Of a DNA stretch of 64,000 nt, positions 24,693 through 38,434 are shown piece by piece. Each line of letters begins with the position of its first letter. Within the stretch, counting starts at the first letter, position 1. The DNA lies in NCBI RefSeq assembly GCF_963675165.1, contig NC_087390.1:4969301-5033300 (forward strand), read 5' to 3'. This stretch comes from Halichondria panicea. Lineage: Eukaryota; Porifera; Demospongiae; Suberitida; Halichondriidae. Made by a program: the position numbers and the translations under genes. The notes under the pieces are model-generated. The model searched no databases and had not been told where the DNA came from. It saw only the letters and a list, made by a program, of their open reading frames with translations.

Positions 24693-27600
24693 ATGGCAGA
24701 GCTAGAGATATCTCGATCTGGACAGGTATGAGCAGCGATCCTCCTCTGGGTATGGGTGTGGGTGTATGGGTGTATAAAAATAAAATGTCCGTTTACATGG
24801 TTCGTTTACATGGTTCCATCTAGATCTAGCACTTCGAATAATAATAATTACGCGTGATAATTATTTGCATTTCTGGACAACGATTTTGCTTGTTCAAATA
24901 AAACATAGCTAGAGCAAATGTAATAGTAAATCTAATTTCTTTATCCCGTGCAGACTCTTGACATCCTCCATCCCTTAACATCTCTGGAGTGGGAGGAATG
25001 GCCATCTCTACCAGTGTCGATGATCCAAGCCTCTTCAGTGTATCTGAATGGAACACTCTATGTCGGAGGAGGGAGTACTACTGATTTTAGAGCTGTTGTT
25101 TCACTGTATTCATTCAAACCTGGAGTTGACAGCACATGGACAGTGACAGACACACCCACCTATCGGTATACCCTTGTCGCCCATGACTCTGAACTGCTAC
25201 TGGTGGGTGGGTATGAGGGTACTACACATGAGATAACAAACAAAGTGTTCACGATGAAGGATGGACAGTTTGTTGAAGCACTGCCTCCTATGAAAGAAAC
25301 ACGAGGTTCACCATCTGCTGTCGGTAGCGGGTCTGCACTAGTTGTGGCTGGGGAGTGCGGTATCTCAGGAGATCTCTCCTCTGTGGAAGTGTTCAAAGAT
25401 GGCCAATGGACGATTGCTCCCTCCCTACCAAGTGCAGGGTCTGACATGCAGTCTGCTCTCCATGGTGACCAGTGGTACCTGATCACGTATCAGGGACATG
25501 TATTCTGTGCATCACTACAGTCACTCGTATCTGGAGCTGACAAGTCGCCATGGGAGACGCTACCTGATGCTCCTAAGCAACTTTCAGCTGCTGCCTTTTT
25601 TGGTGGCCATCTCTTGTCTATAGGGAGTTTCCCTAACCCCACAACAACCATCTATGCCTTCTCCACATTCACCCAGTCCTGGGAACATGCTGCTGACCTG
25701 CCTCTATCACTGGATAGGTGGCCAACAGCTGTTGTCCTGTCAAGCGAACAACTAATTGTGAGCGGTGGTGCTAGAGTACTTCACGGAAAACTTAAGGGTG
25801 AGTGAGTTTTATGCCACAAATACTGTGCAAAACAAATGCACAACCGTCATACAACCCTAGCTTTTCACTTCTTTTGATATACAAGTACGCAAGCTTTTAA
25901 AACATAAGTTGACCACTTAAGTGTGTACAGTGGGACCACATTACCTGTGTACACAGACTACTGTCACTATTCTACTAAAGTAGCGTCAGGAGTACACTCC
26001 TGGTAGCGTACATGCACATTTATTTTTGCTTCTAATTCCAGGTTCTAACATGCTTAACAGAACATAATCTTTATTCACTGACACACACACTTTACAGTGA
26101 CTCCATTTGATGCTTACAGTCACTGCACTATGAGAGCTATTGATCGCCTCAAAGTCTCAGCAGGAATCTCTCTGATAGAGGAGATTGTACAACACACGCC
26201 CACTCCCTTCCAAACTGTTGCTGGTATGGATGTTCGGAAGATATACAACCACATCTTGGGAGAGTGGGAGTCAGGACGTGGACCACGCCCACCCACATGG
26301 GCAGAGCTGTTCAGAACTCTCAACGAAATGGGCTTGAGTGAGCTGGCTGGTCGGATGGAGAAATACTTGAGAGGGTCGGTTCCTGAAGACCCACCTCGAC
26401 CACCCCCTGATGAGGAAGGTGACTCAGAGGAGGAGGAAGGTGACTCAGAGGAGGAAAAAGATGGTGAGCAAATCAATGATTATCTGTTTTTAACTTTTAA
26501 AATTCCACAGATGAAACACCAGAGCAAGAAAACCTCAGGCTAAACAATGTGTTGGCTGAGTACATTAGTGCTAATACTCTATTGAAGAAGGAGAATATTC
26601 AATTGAAGAAGGCGAATATCAACCCTGAGCATCATTTGAAATCTGAGAAGGTGAAAGAAGAGCAACTAGACCCAGCTTCTATCAAAGAGGAGCCAACATT
26701 TGACAAAGGTTTGAAACGACAATGTGCAAACAAAGGTGAACTTGTTGTTTGTAGATAATCAGTCGCCCTCATCTCCCCTGAAGCATATCAAACAGGAAAC
26801 CAAAGCTGAGCCACAGACCACTGATGGTGAGTGATAGCAAAGGAGAGGGATTGGAAACGAAAATGTTTGCGTGAAACACTCCGCGTTATAGGGCGTGGCT
26901 AAAACTACAAAGGATTATATTTACAGTCAGCATGCTCATTACCAGTCTTGACTGCCTTACAATGTGCTGTACATAGAAATGGGAAATTGATCACTTTTAA
27001 TGTTGATTATTAAGATAATCTAGCTCTAAAAGGTCGACTAAGCAACGCAGCCACTATAACTAAACATATGCTATACAAGAAGGAATAGCCCTTACTATGA
27101 AGTTGTGAGAGGTCAAGGCCCGTGGTGTGTCTAAAAGTATACTAAAGCAGTTTGAAGGACTATGCTGCAAACGTTTATGAACGCTAAATCATAACGCTGA
27201 GTGTTTCAACCATTTACACAGAGAGGCCCGGTCATTTCCAATCCCCTTCCTTTTCAATCTATGGTGATAGTTGGTATCAGCAATAGCTTGTTGTAGGGTC
27301 AACTGCTATAGGGTTGCTTATCTAATATATATAATTATATCTATCTACAGTGAAAAGTGAAGAACCAGTCTCACAGCTACTACCTTTGGGACTGTCTACT
27401 GTACAGCATCAAGCAATACCATTCAGTGAGTTAGGTACCTCATTACCCGAGGCCGTGCCACGGCCAGCGGGTATAGTAGTCCGTTGGTTTGTGTTTGTCT
27501 GTTTGTGATACGTGAGTCTGCTTACCTGGATGCCATAGCACTGCGTTTACAGCATGGATACCCTTCACACAACAAGTAATTAGTTTTTAGGAACGGCATA

Positions 27601-30600
27601 TTTCGATGTTAAAGCTTTGTTGTCGTATAAAAGCGAGCAAAACTAACATGCATGTTGGCCTCTAGCTAGCTACATGCGTCCTTTTTCCGAGGTACGTATT
27701 TACAGCTGAAGTGATCCTGTACCAGGAACGATGGAATTTCATTGCTCATGTTACTTGCTACTTGCCAGCTTCCATGCTTCATACATACTACTAATTATTG
27801 ATTGTATTAAAGTAAACAAGTACTTTAGTTTGCACTGTTACCTCCACTCAGACCTCCCTGGTGTTGAAGTGGTGGCCAGCACTTGTGTGATCGTCACCAA
27901 CTCACCCCAAACCTTCCACTGGGTTGGCTATGGATTCAAGCTCACCATACCCCAGGGCTCCCTGCCAGCTGGTGTTGATCAGTGTCGACTAGACATCAAG
28001 GCCAGTGTAGCTGGACAGTACCAGTTTCCTGACAATCTCCAGTTGGTCAGTGGTGTCTTCTTTGTGCGTCTTTATCCCTCGAGTCGATTTCAACAGCAGC
28101 TGACAGTCGAGATACAACACTGTGCCAAGATGTCCAGCTCCACTAAGCTCTCATTTGTGAGAGCACATTGCTCCCAGGAGAGTCTGCCCTACACATTCAA
28201 GCAGCTTGAAGGGCGTGGCTCGTTCACTGAGTTCAGCTTGTACGGATCACTAGAGCTGAACCAGTTCAGTGGACTGGCTGTAACTGGAGAGGATGTGGAG
28301 AGAGTGTACACTGCCAGCCTCTACTACCTTGGCTCAGAGCTGCGCAGCAGGGAAATACATTTTGTTGTCAACTGGGATAATGAGATTCATAAAACAGTAA
28401 GTGATAGTTTTATTCTCACAACGTGAATTCATTGTTTTGTTACAGGTTGTGAGCGAGGAGTACTCCTCTAAAAGAGCCGTTCTCGGAGTTAATCATTTTG
28501 TTGAGTTTGAGGAGGACAGTTTAACACTGGATATTCCTATGGCTGGTACTAAAGTCAAGGGAGGGTGGACAATAACGCCAATGTTTCATCCTACGGTGGG
28601 CAAATCTTAGTATGAATTACATATTTACGTCATTTATATAGGTCATCAAGAAGCATGTTGATCAGTTCAAGCCTGGACAGAGAATCCCGTACTGCCACTT
28701 GAACGCTGAGATGACAAACAAACGCAAGAAATCTACTCCAAAGTTATTCCACCAAGTCAAGCTAGTGGGTGCAAAGGATCCCTATAACATCATCACTATT
28801 AATCTGGACCCTCAGCGAACTTTTCCAGGTCAGAATGATGCATGATGTGTTCTTCGTTTTCAAATATAAATTTCTATATAGAAACTACATTCGGTGACCT
28901 GGTAACATTGAAACCAGCTGTGTCCTCTACAGGGAATGGTGAGCCGACGCTATTATTTAAGGTTACTTATAGACGGGTAGTAATTTTCGATTTTCTCTGT
29001 TTTTAGGGTACTAATTTTGGCGGATTTGACAATATCAAAAGATTTGTAAGTATGAGTTTTAGGAAAGTTTGGAGTCAGATCTAGATACAGATGAAAAAAG
29101 GGCTATTACAGCTTGCTTAGCATACTCTTAAAAGTACAGAAAAAGAAAATAATTTTTTTAGATGCGTTTTATTATTAGTGCAGACTTAATTTAGCGTTAA
29201 TTACAAATTCGCTATAATTAGTACCCGTTAGAGCTATTTCATCACGTGAGCGATTTACCCAGCCGCCCACGCATTTGCACTCTGGTGTACAGTTCAGTAA
29301 TGCAGCACATTTAGAATGCAGGTATATCACAGATGCAGCGGGCTATCTTTTTAACTCTGAGTTAGCCTCCTTCGCAGGCCCTCCTTTTTCTGTTCTTTGT
29401 CACAATAAGAATTAATTAGGAACAAAGAAAGAAAGAAGGAAGCAACAAAGAAAAAGGAGAGCCTGCCTTGCTAAGTCGCGTGATCCCCTACTGACGTAGA
29501 CAAATTTTAATGAGTGTGGGCGAGAGAAAACCTCAATAACTGTCCTCCCACACAGTACTTGGAGCGCATTTACCAGGAACATAATCTGTACAGCAGTGTA
29601 TAATTTTATGATATAACAGTAATAGTAGAGTCAGCCTTCGTGAGACCTTTAGTCAGTAGAGGAAGTATGAAAGACTACTGCTGTACTACTAGTGGGTCTG
29701 TTCTAAACTCAAGAAAAAAATGTTAGCTAGATCTTTATTAGGTCAGCTCTCGTCTATGATGTCTCCACACTTGATTCTGGCACTCTATCTATATGATGCT
29801 AACAGCTTTTATGTGAGAGTTTGCAATGCGTAGGCATGCTGTAGCTTTTTTGCTCTGTCAGGCTCCGCCGAGCTAGTGATTGCCCACGCTCATTTTCACT
29901 TGTCTACCACTTGTCTACCGTCACACGACTTAGCAAGTTTTCTTTGTCCTTTCTTTCTTTCTTTGTTCCTCCAAATTCGTACCGTATTTTATCTTATTGA
30001 ACTATTGTGATAAAGAACAGAAAAAGGAGAGCCTGCAGGAGGCTAACTCTGAGTAATACTACAGCTATATAAATGTATGTACAGTCAGCTTTACCGTATC
30101 CCTCGTGCAGCTACGCCTCGAGGCATAATAATCATAATTATAAGTCCTATCCTCATTACGCGAAATTCACAAAAATGGCCATGCAATTAGCGAACATTTA
30201 GACCCTTGAAATAATATGGTTAGTTGGGCGGAGTCCAATCAACGCTGCGCTCTGGGTTGGGTATCAGTACATGTAGCAGTTTTGTTCTACTGGTACTTAG
30301 ACAGAGTATGAATATTGTTTAATCTTAAGTGGCTGACAACCGCATGGCTCAGGGGTGCGATATAAACAAATCAATTAACTAGCTATTGTCTAGCTGACTG
30401 GATATAGCTATAGTTGTTTTGGAATTCAAGAAAGACCTCAGAACTCTTAGAGAAAGTAGAAGAATACTATAATACAAGATTTAGTACAGGCAGAAAGAAA
30501 CTTTTTCATAATAGTTAGACACCTAGCACAAGGAGAGGTACAACCAGCTATCGTAATACCTCGATTTAAGGTGACCCTCCAAATATGCGACACCCTGGAG

Positions 30601-32372
30601 CTTCAGCAATTTTCTGACCTCTAAAAATAGCGACGGCTGCATTGACAATTATTTTTTAATGCCGCGTTCTAAATTGTAGCCACTCCCTAGCCTCGATTGT
30701 ATAGCCCACTGGAAAATCAGTGTTTTTAGCTGGTTTCGTAATTTAATATTAAAAAGTGTCGCTTTAAATCGAGGTCTTACGGTACCCCAAGGCTTCCAGA
30801 GAAGCTTTTTGAAGACCAAAGAATTAAGGCACACAACACAGGCAAATTAATCTTGCACAACAAAACTTAAAACAAAGACAAGTCCTTTTAATACAAATAT
30901 GCTACTGTTCAAGCTTTATTCATAGATGCTAAGATAGACTATGCTTCTTTTCTAGTAGCGTAGATATCCAGCAGGAGCTGTTTCTGCATTCTCCAGAGAA
31001 ATACAAGTGACCCAGCTCGCCTTGTCAGCTAATTGAGCTATAAGGTTTCCCACTTGAATGCTGACTTGAATGCTGATTGCATGGGTGGGCTGCAAATTTC
31101 TTGCAGTGGAACAAAACTGCTACATGTACTGATACCCAACCATGAGTGCAGCGTTCGTTGGACTCGGCCCAACTATAATACGGTATCCCCTATTGTGTTA
31201 ATGAGCAAAATTAATGCTCTTTATGCTCACCCTATGCACACATAGGCAAAGTTGTACACGAGGATGATCATGGATGTGAAAATCAATTATGCACTAAAGA
31301 CTTGCAAGAAGTGTTTTCAAACTTGATGGAGGTTGTTACTAATTGGTTTAATTTGGGGCTCTCTTTAGGAATTCAAGTTGGTACGCTTAAAGCCATCAAA
31401 TCTAATGAAAGCAACGACCAAGATCGTTTGCGTGAAATGCTGACCCACTGGTTGCAGCACTCACCTTCTCGTACATGGAATGACATTTGCAATGGCCTCA
31501 GAAGTGACACTGTCAAACAAATCAATCTTGCTAATAAAATTGAGGAGAAATACAAAGGTGAATAATAATTATAATGGTGCATGTATTCCTTGTATTCCAT
31601 TGTAATAATTGTCACTTAATTTTTATACATGCACCGGTATAACACCAAATCTGTAGGCTCACTGTCAGTGGCCCCTCCACAAGTGGTCAACCCGATGAGT
31701 GCACTAGCAATACCAGGTCAGCAATCTGGCCGGGACTATCATCAATGGCCACTAGCCCCCATTTTACCCCCGCTACTACAAGGTACCGTATTACTATAGA
31801 ATATTTTGCTGGTGAAAAACCTTTGCGAAGGAGCCAAATCAGCAGAAAATTTTATCCTTTGCAATCTAACTATTGCGTTCTGGCAGGGATCGTGTGTATT
31901 TACTAGTAATTAGGTTTTGCGGATTTTATTGTTGCGAATTGATCAACCATCGCAAAGTTCGCAAATGTTTAATGCTCGCAAAACATTCTAGTAATACGGC
32001 ACAAAAATTTTTATAATTCATAATTGGTACTTAGTTGGTGTTAATTTTCCCCATTGTGCATGACCAACCGTATGCTCTCCAGTCACAAATACATGTTGCT
32101 AGTAGACACTTGTCCTCATATCAGCACAGTATAATTATACATGCAACAGCTACCAATTAATAATACAAAACATGTTCCCCATGCAGAGCACTCGTCCCGA
32201 CCACACCCCCTCACTGGTGAGAAGAGAGAGGCCATTGAACACACTGAGCAAGGTGAGACAGTCAGTTGTTGTGTTGGTCTATTTTATTGGTGAGTGTCTC
32301 CATGCAGTTCCCCCCAAGAGACGTCGGTCAGTCAAGCAACGAAAGAGGCGAAAGCCGAAAGGGCAACACTAA
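24693..32372 (+). CDS. Gene C: kelch - death-fold - ZU5 - UPA-like - death domain protein with basic tail
   Basis: Exons: 24693-24725, 24954-25797, 26098-26463, 26511-26708, 26755-26826, 27351-27425, 27852-28396, 28446-28595, 28642-28828, 28882-28938, 31246-31557, 31657-31716, 32187-32252, 32308-32372; these sum to 1009 residues plus stop. Domain order matches gene B: kelch propeller, death-fold-like domain, acidic linker with a duplicated EGDSEEE unit, coiled coil, VKEE/IKEE/IKQE/VKSE motifs, ZU5, UPA-like region, death domain (DLQEVFSNLMEVVTNWFNLG) and the tail PPKRRRSVKQRKRRKPKG. The HFS of genes B and E is QFS here (28262-28270), so self-cleavage is not expected. From the end of ZU5 onward, the UPA part follows gene A (VIKKHVDQFKPGQR) rather than B. 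The large intron 28939-31245 carries a fold-back element. Confidence 0.83.
29354..30054. mobile_element. Fold-back / MITE element, about 700 bp, in gene C intron
   Basis: The left arm (ACTCTGAGTTAGCCTCC, then CTCCTTTTTCTGTTCTTTGT) is inverted at the right (ACAGAAAAAGGAGAGCCTGC, then GGAGGCTAACTCTGAGT). A second inner pair is also inverted (CTTGCTAAGTCG near 29468; CGACTTAGCAAG near 29926). There is no transposase frame. Confidence 0.7.
31796..31999. mobile_element. MITE, about 204 bp, CCGTATTAC termini, TA target
   Basis: The left end is TACCGTATTACTATAGAATA and the right end is ACATTCTAGTAATACGG. These are inverted repeats with a TA at the left junction. The element lies in the gene C intron after the exon coding SLSVAPPQVVNPMSALAIP. 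A related, inverted copy appears at about 23251-23460. Confidence 0.7.
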
Positions 32373-32399
32373 TCAATAACAATCAATGTGCCATTGTTA

Positions 32400-33790
32400 G
32401 GCCTGTGCCAAATATTCCAAATTTTTCACCTGTTATTCATAATTATTCACACTTGATCAGCCTATTATAATTATTTAACTTCATCTGCCTATAGCTAATA
32501 TTCAAATTAATGACACCTAAAAATGGGTACTTTTTAATTTCAGCAGCTAATTAAAAATGTGGTTTCATCATTGATTGGACTAACGATTATTGGTAAATGT
32601 GGGATATCATTAAACTATTTTCACAGTGAATATAATCATTATTCACATTGTAAAAAAGACTGCCTATTATATATTCAGAAAATTATTCCGGAATATTCGG
32701 CACAGGCGTAGCCATTGCCCATTGTTATATATATTATTATGCATTTCATACACCATGGCATGCACCGAGGCAATCGAAGTTGTATAATACAATCTAGTAT
32801 CAAGAGTTCATAATGAAGGATGTCTGTGTATAAATTCATTCCATATTCTAAGGCAAGCAAACTGAGCAGATAAAATATTGTACAGAGCAGAGCGCTAGTT
32901 TTGTTTGCTTCAATTGAGTGACTTCATTTGAGTATGGCAAAGAGCGTAAGTTCTGTTTAATTGAACGACGTACAATACAAACATAATTGCAAACAAAAAG
33001 ATCTATGTGTAAGTCGCTAGTGTGGGGTTTGCATGCTTCAATCACCTAATAACTGATTTTATATGAACGTATAAATAGTTGAAAGTATAGTAACAGTGTT
33101 TGGATATTATATAATAATTTGCAAAATAAAACATCCTGGATAATGATACGACACACTACTACATTGTATAAACAGTATCATCATCGACATTGTTACAGGA
33201 TAAAACAGTTACTTAATTCACTGCTAAATTAACACGTTCTGTGTAATCTACATAATATATATATATCCACCCACAGTAGCTACCATAATGTAGTCACCCA
33301 GCCATGTGTGGTGGTCTGGCTCTACTCCCGAGGGACTGACAGGACACAAGGAATGGACTCTCAGGAACTGCAGGGGAGAGAGAATCACTTAATCGCTACA
33401 TGTACAAGCAGCCACAGGGTATATACATTCCTTGCAACAAACAAAGGCTAGCCGGCAATAATTATTTGGACTCTTCTCTCAATTACCTTTTATCAGACAG
33501 AGACTGAAAATAGTCCCAACGGTAAAGGATGGTAGGCCGTTATTAAACAATACTGAGGTAGCTGGACCCCCCCCACCCCCCATACACACTCACTCACCTA
33601 GCTCAGTTCTAGTGTGGCTGGTGAGTTGAGTACTCCAGGGCTGGACTGTACGGTGAGAGTGGGTGACACTGGGGGCTCTGGGTTGTCCACTGGTGAGCAG
33701 TCTCTGCATCACTTTGGGTTGTTTCTGTGTGTCCTCAGGCTAGGCAGTAACATGTCCTGAGGGGGGAGGGTAATGAAGAAGCTGCTGCAT
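32400..33790. other. Duplicated 3' flank of gene C, no gene
   Basis: From about 32710 this is paralogous to the flank of gene B (21450-22730), with one copy of the 70-bp unit and one diverged 97-bp unit. The segment 32397-32710 (a stretch with CAAATATTCC near its left end and GGAATATTCG near its right) is an insertion relative to that flank. No coding sequence is supported. Confidence 0.55.
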
Positions 33791-33793
33791 TTA

Positions 33794-34189
33794 CCGTATA
33801 TCTTCTTATTTATCGGACACTTCTAATTACCCCGGACACTCTTTTGGGCAATTTTCGTTGTTCTAATACAACGGACACTTCAGTACTTTAATATTACATT
33901 TGTTCTAAATATCCGGACAATACCTTGAAAAGTTGAGTTACCATTCATAGACGGCAAGTAAGACTTAGAGTGCTGCAGTTAGATAGCTTTGAGTAGCTAG
34001 TTTTAGATAGCTAGTGCAACTATTCAGTCGTACCCTGTTCTATTAAACTTAGCTAGTTCGCATGCAGCTGCTTGCTTGTTCTAATTATTCCGGACACTTC
34101 GCATGCTCTATAAAAGTCTGTTCCAATTATACCCGGACAATTTCCAAAATAATTATTTTTTGCTGTCCGATAAATTAGAAGATATACGG
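33794..34189. mobile_element. MITE, about 396 bp, CCGTATATC termini, TA target
   Basis: The termini CCGTATATCTTCTTATTTAT and ATAAATTAGAAGATATACGG are inverted repeats with one mismatch over about 25 bp, flanked by TA on each side. The interior repeats CCGGACA-type motifs. The paralogous flank at about 22727 lacks the element and gives the empty site (GCTGCATTCACATACGT against GCTGCATTTA-element-TACATACGT). Confidence 0.88.
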
Positions 34190-34659
34190 TACATACGTAC
34201 TATTTATGCAAAAAACGAATTCTTAATTCTCAGCATTATAGGGTGCGAGTAGGGAAAGATCTATAATTTTAGAACATGCAGATTGAGCTCAAAACAACTA
34301 AACACAACCTCATCATTCACTATCTCCACTGCCCCACAGTGGAGAGTGATCCCCCACCAAGGTAGCCTGAGGGGTGACAAGTATAATGGCCTCTTTGATA
34401 TAAGAATAATTAAGTCCACATACCATATTACTAGCATGTTCTGCGAGCATCAAACATATGTAAACTTTGTGAGGGTTGATCAATTTGCAAACCTAATTAT
34501 GCATGGTACTGGTAAATACACACGATCCTTGCCAGAACGCAATAGTTAGATCTCAAAGGGTCAACTTTTCTGCTGATTTGGCTCATCCGCAAAGCTTTTT
34601 CACCAGCAAAATATTAGCAATACGTTCTCAAAAAAATTCCTATGAAACGGAGCAGAAAA

Positions 34660-35721
34660 ACATCCCTGCAACTGTTTGATCATCTTCAGTTGATCCGTAA
34701 CTTTAGGCCACACGAAGGAAATTATACTTGGTTCTCAAGCTGGCTCGCTTTCTTCCTTTACTAAACTGTATACTAGTCTAATGAGGTTGTAGGCCTGCGT
34801 GATGATAGCAACTTTTTTGAATTTTTAGTGACCGGTGAGTAACAAACAAAAAGCTACTTCCCCCGCATCAAATTTTGCTAAAACAAGGTCTGGTAACCAA
34901 ATGATTTACATTGTCTTTACATTGTCTAGCCTTAGTTGCATATTTTACCCTCTCAGTTTCTCACCTTCTCCCTCATGAGAAGAGCAGTCCACGGCCACCC
35001 TCACAGAGCCGCTCCCTCGTCACTCATATTCTTGTAGGACCCTACTTGAAACAAAACATGTTTCAGTATAATTGCTGGCTGCAGGAAATGTCTGAAACTG
35101 ATAATAACACATGCAGCTAGATCTATACATGCATGTACGTTGAATTCAATTCATTCTGTTTTCAACAGACATTACCAAGGGCAATCAATTACCTATACAC
35201 TTGGTGGAGGGGAGTCCCAAAGCTTGTCTCTCCTTTTTTTAACTGATTCTGTCTCTCTCTCCTTCTCACTTCTCACATTGGATTCCTGTCTGTACTGTAC
35301 CAACAAAGAGAAAACAAAAAAAAACACCATTGGCAATATAAAGTATATGTACACACCCACTTATTACGTTCTGCAATGCCTTGTCAAGTAATCTACTCCT
35401 AAACTACAAGGGGTAGTTATGTCCTGCAAATACCCAACATTGTGAATGCCCTTTGAGATATCCTTAATCACCCGACTAACACCTTACCCTGAGATTGCTC
35501 TATGCTACCCTCCTCCACTACAGCTCGCACTTCATTTTCTCCTATTTTCCGGCTTCAATTTCTTTTAATGCTTCAATTTCTTCTTCCCCTGAGTCTTGCT
35601 CATGCCGCCCTCAGGGACTGTGTCCATGGAAAACTGGACCACCCACTCAGCACAGTCATCTCTGGGCCCTGGACTGCTGTCAGTGGAGGGTCTGTTAGAC
35701 AGAGAGTGGATTATGGGTGAG
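34660..35721 (-). pseudogene. TRMT10 pseudogene, copy 3
   Basis: Minus-strand remnants in coding order: exon 1-like about 35519-35721, exon 2-like about 35215-35290, exon 3-like about 34978-35045 and an exon 4 scrap at about 34660-34700. It shares the TAA after KKLKH with copy 2 and adds a GCC insertion and other changes. The shared nonsense mutation means copies 2 and 3 descend from an already dead copy. Paralogy with the gene C upstream region ends at about 35818, where transposon sequence begins. Confidence 0.78.
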
Positions 35722-35819
35722 TGTGTACTGTCCTTACTTGTCTATGAACTGGATTGCATATGCATGGTAATGATCGTGTAGGTAGAAAGCTGAAGAGGGG
35801 GTGGGACAAGACAACATAT

Positions 35820-36480
35820 AAAAAATTATGGCGTTTAAACGTACTGGTTAAACGGAGTTAATCAGGGAGACTCCTCATACCCTAAAGATTTCCACATAAT
35901 CCTGCGCATGCGTACCGCTGCGTAATAATGGCCACAGGCACAATTTTAGTGCGCAGGCGCGGTTACCAGGGGTAACAACATTACTTTCGCATTTGCTGCA
36001 ACTCAAGCAAGCTCTGAGACACACTTCTGCTATCTGAATTCACCCACCCAATTCCCCCCTTTTTTTTTTTTTTTTTTGTCCACCTATAAATACAATTTAG
36101 GTGCGACCTAGCTAAGCATTTGGACTCACGTTGTCTATAATGATTAGATTTACACAACTTTGGCATTCCTTATCACAAAAAGATGTTATTGACCGACTGA
36201 GTTAGCTAATGCTTAATTAAAACGTAAAACAGAGAATAAAACTTACTTGTGTGTTTAGCCTAGCTGCTTTGCGGTCAAGCATTGAGCTGCTCCCTCCCAC
36301 AGTCAAACACAGGGAGAATGAGATTTTGGCCAGGCTTCTCAATAGCTGGCCTTTGTTGCATGTAGCATGCATGTACGGTCCACTTTATACGTATATACAT
36401 TGTAAAAGGAGGCCTCAGGCTCTTCTGCTGTGGTACATGCATGGTCCAGGATATAACTTCTTTTAATTAATCATAGATGA
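35820..36480. other. Start of transposon-rich region, no gene
   Basis: Paralogy with the kelch-gene upstream region stops near 35818. A T-run lies at 36060-36077. I see no gene and no match to the other units; the original first exon of gene E would have been in this position. Confidence 0.5.
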
Positions 36481-36849
36481 TGGCTTCTTATATAGTAGTC
36501 TCATGGATCAGCCCCCTCCTGAGAAGGGGTCTGAGTAGTCTCGCGAGCAGACGTGGGAGGGAGGGAACCTTGAGCACTCTTGTCTTGAGGTCATTTCACA
36601 GTGGACCAATGGAATGTAATCAATTCCTGACCTTACGCCCCCGCGTATTTGTTAATTGTGAAAGCGTCAAGCGCAGGCATCTCTCTATCTCTGAAGAAGG
36701 TGCTTCAATCTATTACATGTATGTCTTTTGCCTGTGGTGCTAACTCTCTGTCCCAAGGACCCCTGCTTGGCTTGCTTATGCTTCGTAGCAGCGTCTATGT
36801 ATGAAGCGTTTACCATGCGTAATGCATGCGTTAATTAATGATTATCCAA

Positions 36850-38402
36850 ATGCGTTGAGCAACGTGCGAACACAACCACTGATACATCGTCTTGATGGCA
36901 TCGCCAAATATGCTGATGACTAAGCGGCAGGATCAAGTCTCGAAAGACTCAAGAGGTGGTGGGACAGATTGGAAGAGATAGGGCCACAGTATGGCTACTT
37001 TCCAAATGGATCGAAAACACTCATTGTTTGCAAACCAGAAGCTGTTGGAATTGCTGGTACAATATTCCAAGGCACAGATATTAGCATCTCGACAGAAGGC
37101 AAACAATACCTTGGAGGAGCAATCGGCACCACCTCGTTCCAGAACCAACTAATTGACAAGAAAGTCACAGAATGGGTAGAGGAAATTAAAACACTCAGCA
37201 CAATTGCAAAAACAGAACCACACGCAGCCTTCTCTGCCTTTACACACGGCATCTCTTCTAAGTGGAATCATTTCCTAAGAGTCACAGATTTTGAGTCACT
37301 GTCGGCCACAGAACAACTACAGCCCCTAGAAGATGCAGTGAGGACACTATTCATTCCTGCTCTTACGGGACACAGCCCACCAGGGGACCTGGTTAGAGAA
37401 CTGCTTACACTTCCTCCTAAATATGGAGGCATAGGCCTGATCAATCCTCTATGTGTATCAGCAAGTCAGCACTACACGTCAAAGAAAATCAGTGCCCCAC
37501 TTGTAGAACTGGTATTGAAACAAGACCACCAGAATGCTGAATGCTCGGAAACTCAAAGAAAAATAAAGGCTTCAACTAGATCAGAGAAACAAAACAGACT
37601 AAAACAATCAGCCAAAAACTTGCTGGAACAACTCCCTATCCCGCTCCAACGCAGCATGGAGCTCTCACAAGAGAAAGGTGCATCAACCTGCTCCGCTATG
37701 GCTGGGCTCTAAAGAACACACCATCACACTGCAGCTGTGGCCACACTTTCGGTATCGCACATGCCATGTCGTGTCCGACCGGAGGATATCCATCAATTAG
37801 GCATAACGAAATTCGAGATATTACTGCCTCCCTGCTGACGGAAGTATGCCACAGTGTATTAATAGAGCCACACCTTCAACCTATTAGGGGAGAATCCTTG
37901 TCCCACAGAACAGCCAACACAGAAGACCAATCAAGACTAGACATCGCAGTATGCGGCTTCTGGGGAGGCAGATTCGAAAAGGCATTCCTTGATGTAAGGG
38001 TATTTAACCCAAGCGCCCAATCGAATCAACAAACCTCTCTAGCATCTACATACAGAAGACATGAGCTGGAAAAGAAACGCCACTATGAACAGCGTATTCG
38101 GGAAGTGGAACACTCAACTTTCACACCACTAGTCCTCTCATCTACTGGAGGCATGGGAAGAGCTGCAACAACTTTCTACAAGAGACTGTCGTCGATGCTC
38201 AGTGAGAAGAGAGATGTACCCTACAATACAATGATAGGATGGATACGATGCCAGCTGAGTTTCGCTCTACTGAGGGCATCCATTATGGCAATTAGGGGTG
38301 CCAGGTCATCAAGAAACAGACCAGCTAAGGATGTACTTCTTGAGCCAATCGAGGTCCAAGTTGTGGAGGGACACCTAGAACACTAACCTAGAACACTAAC
38401 TT

Positions 38403-38434
<32 letters not shown>

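Noticed and set aside
36969-38386. Host protein genes of 247 and 206 codons
   Set aside because: The YADD motif just upstream, the CCHC knuckle, the frameshift between the frames and the poly(A) tail mark one broken LINE.
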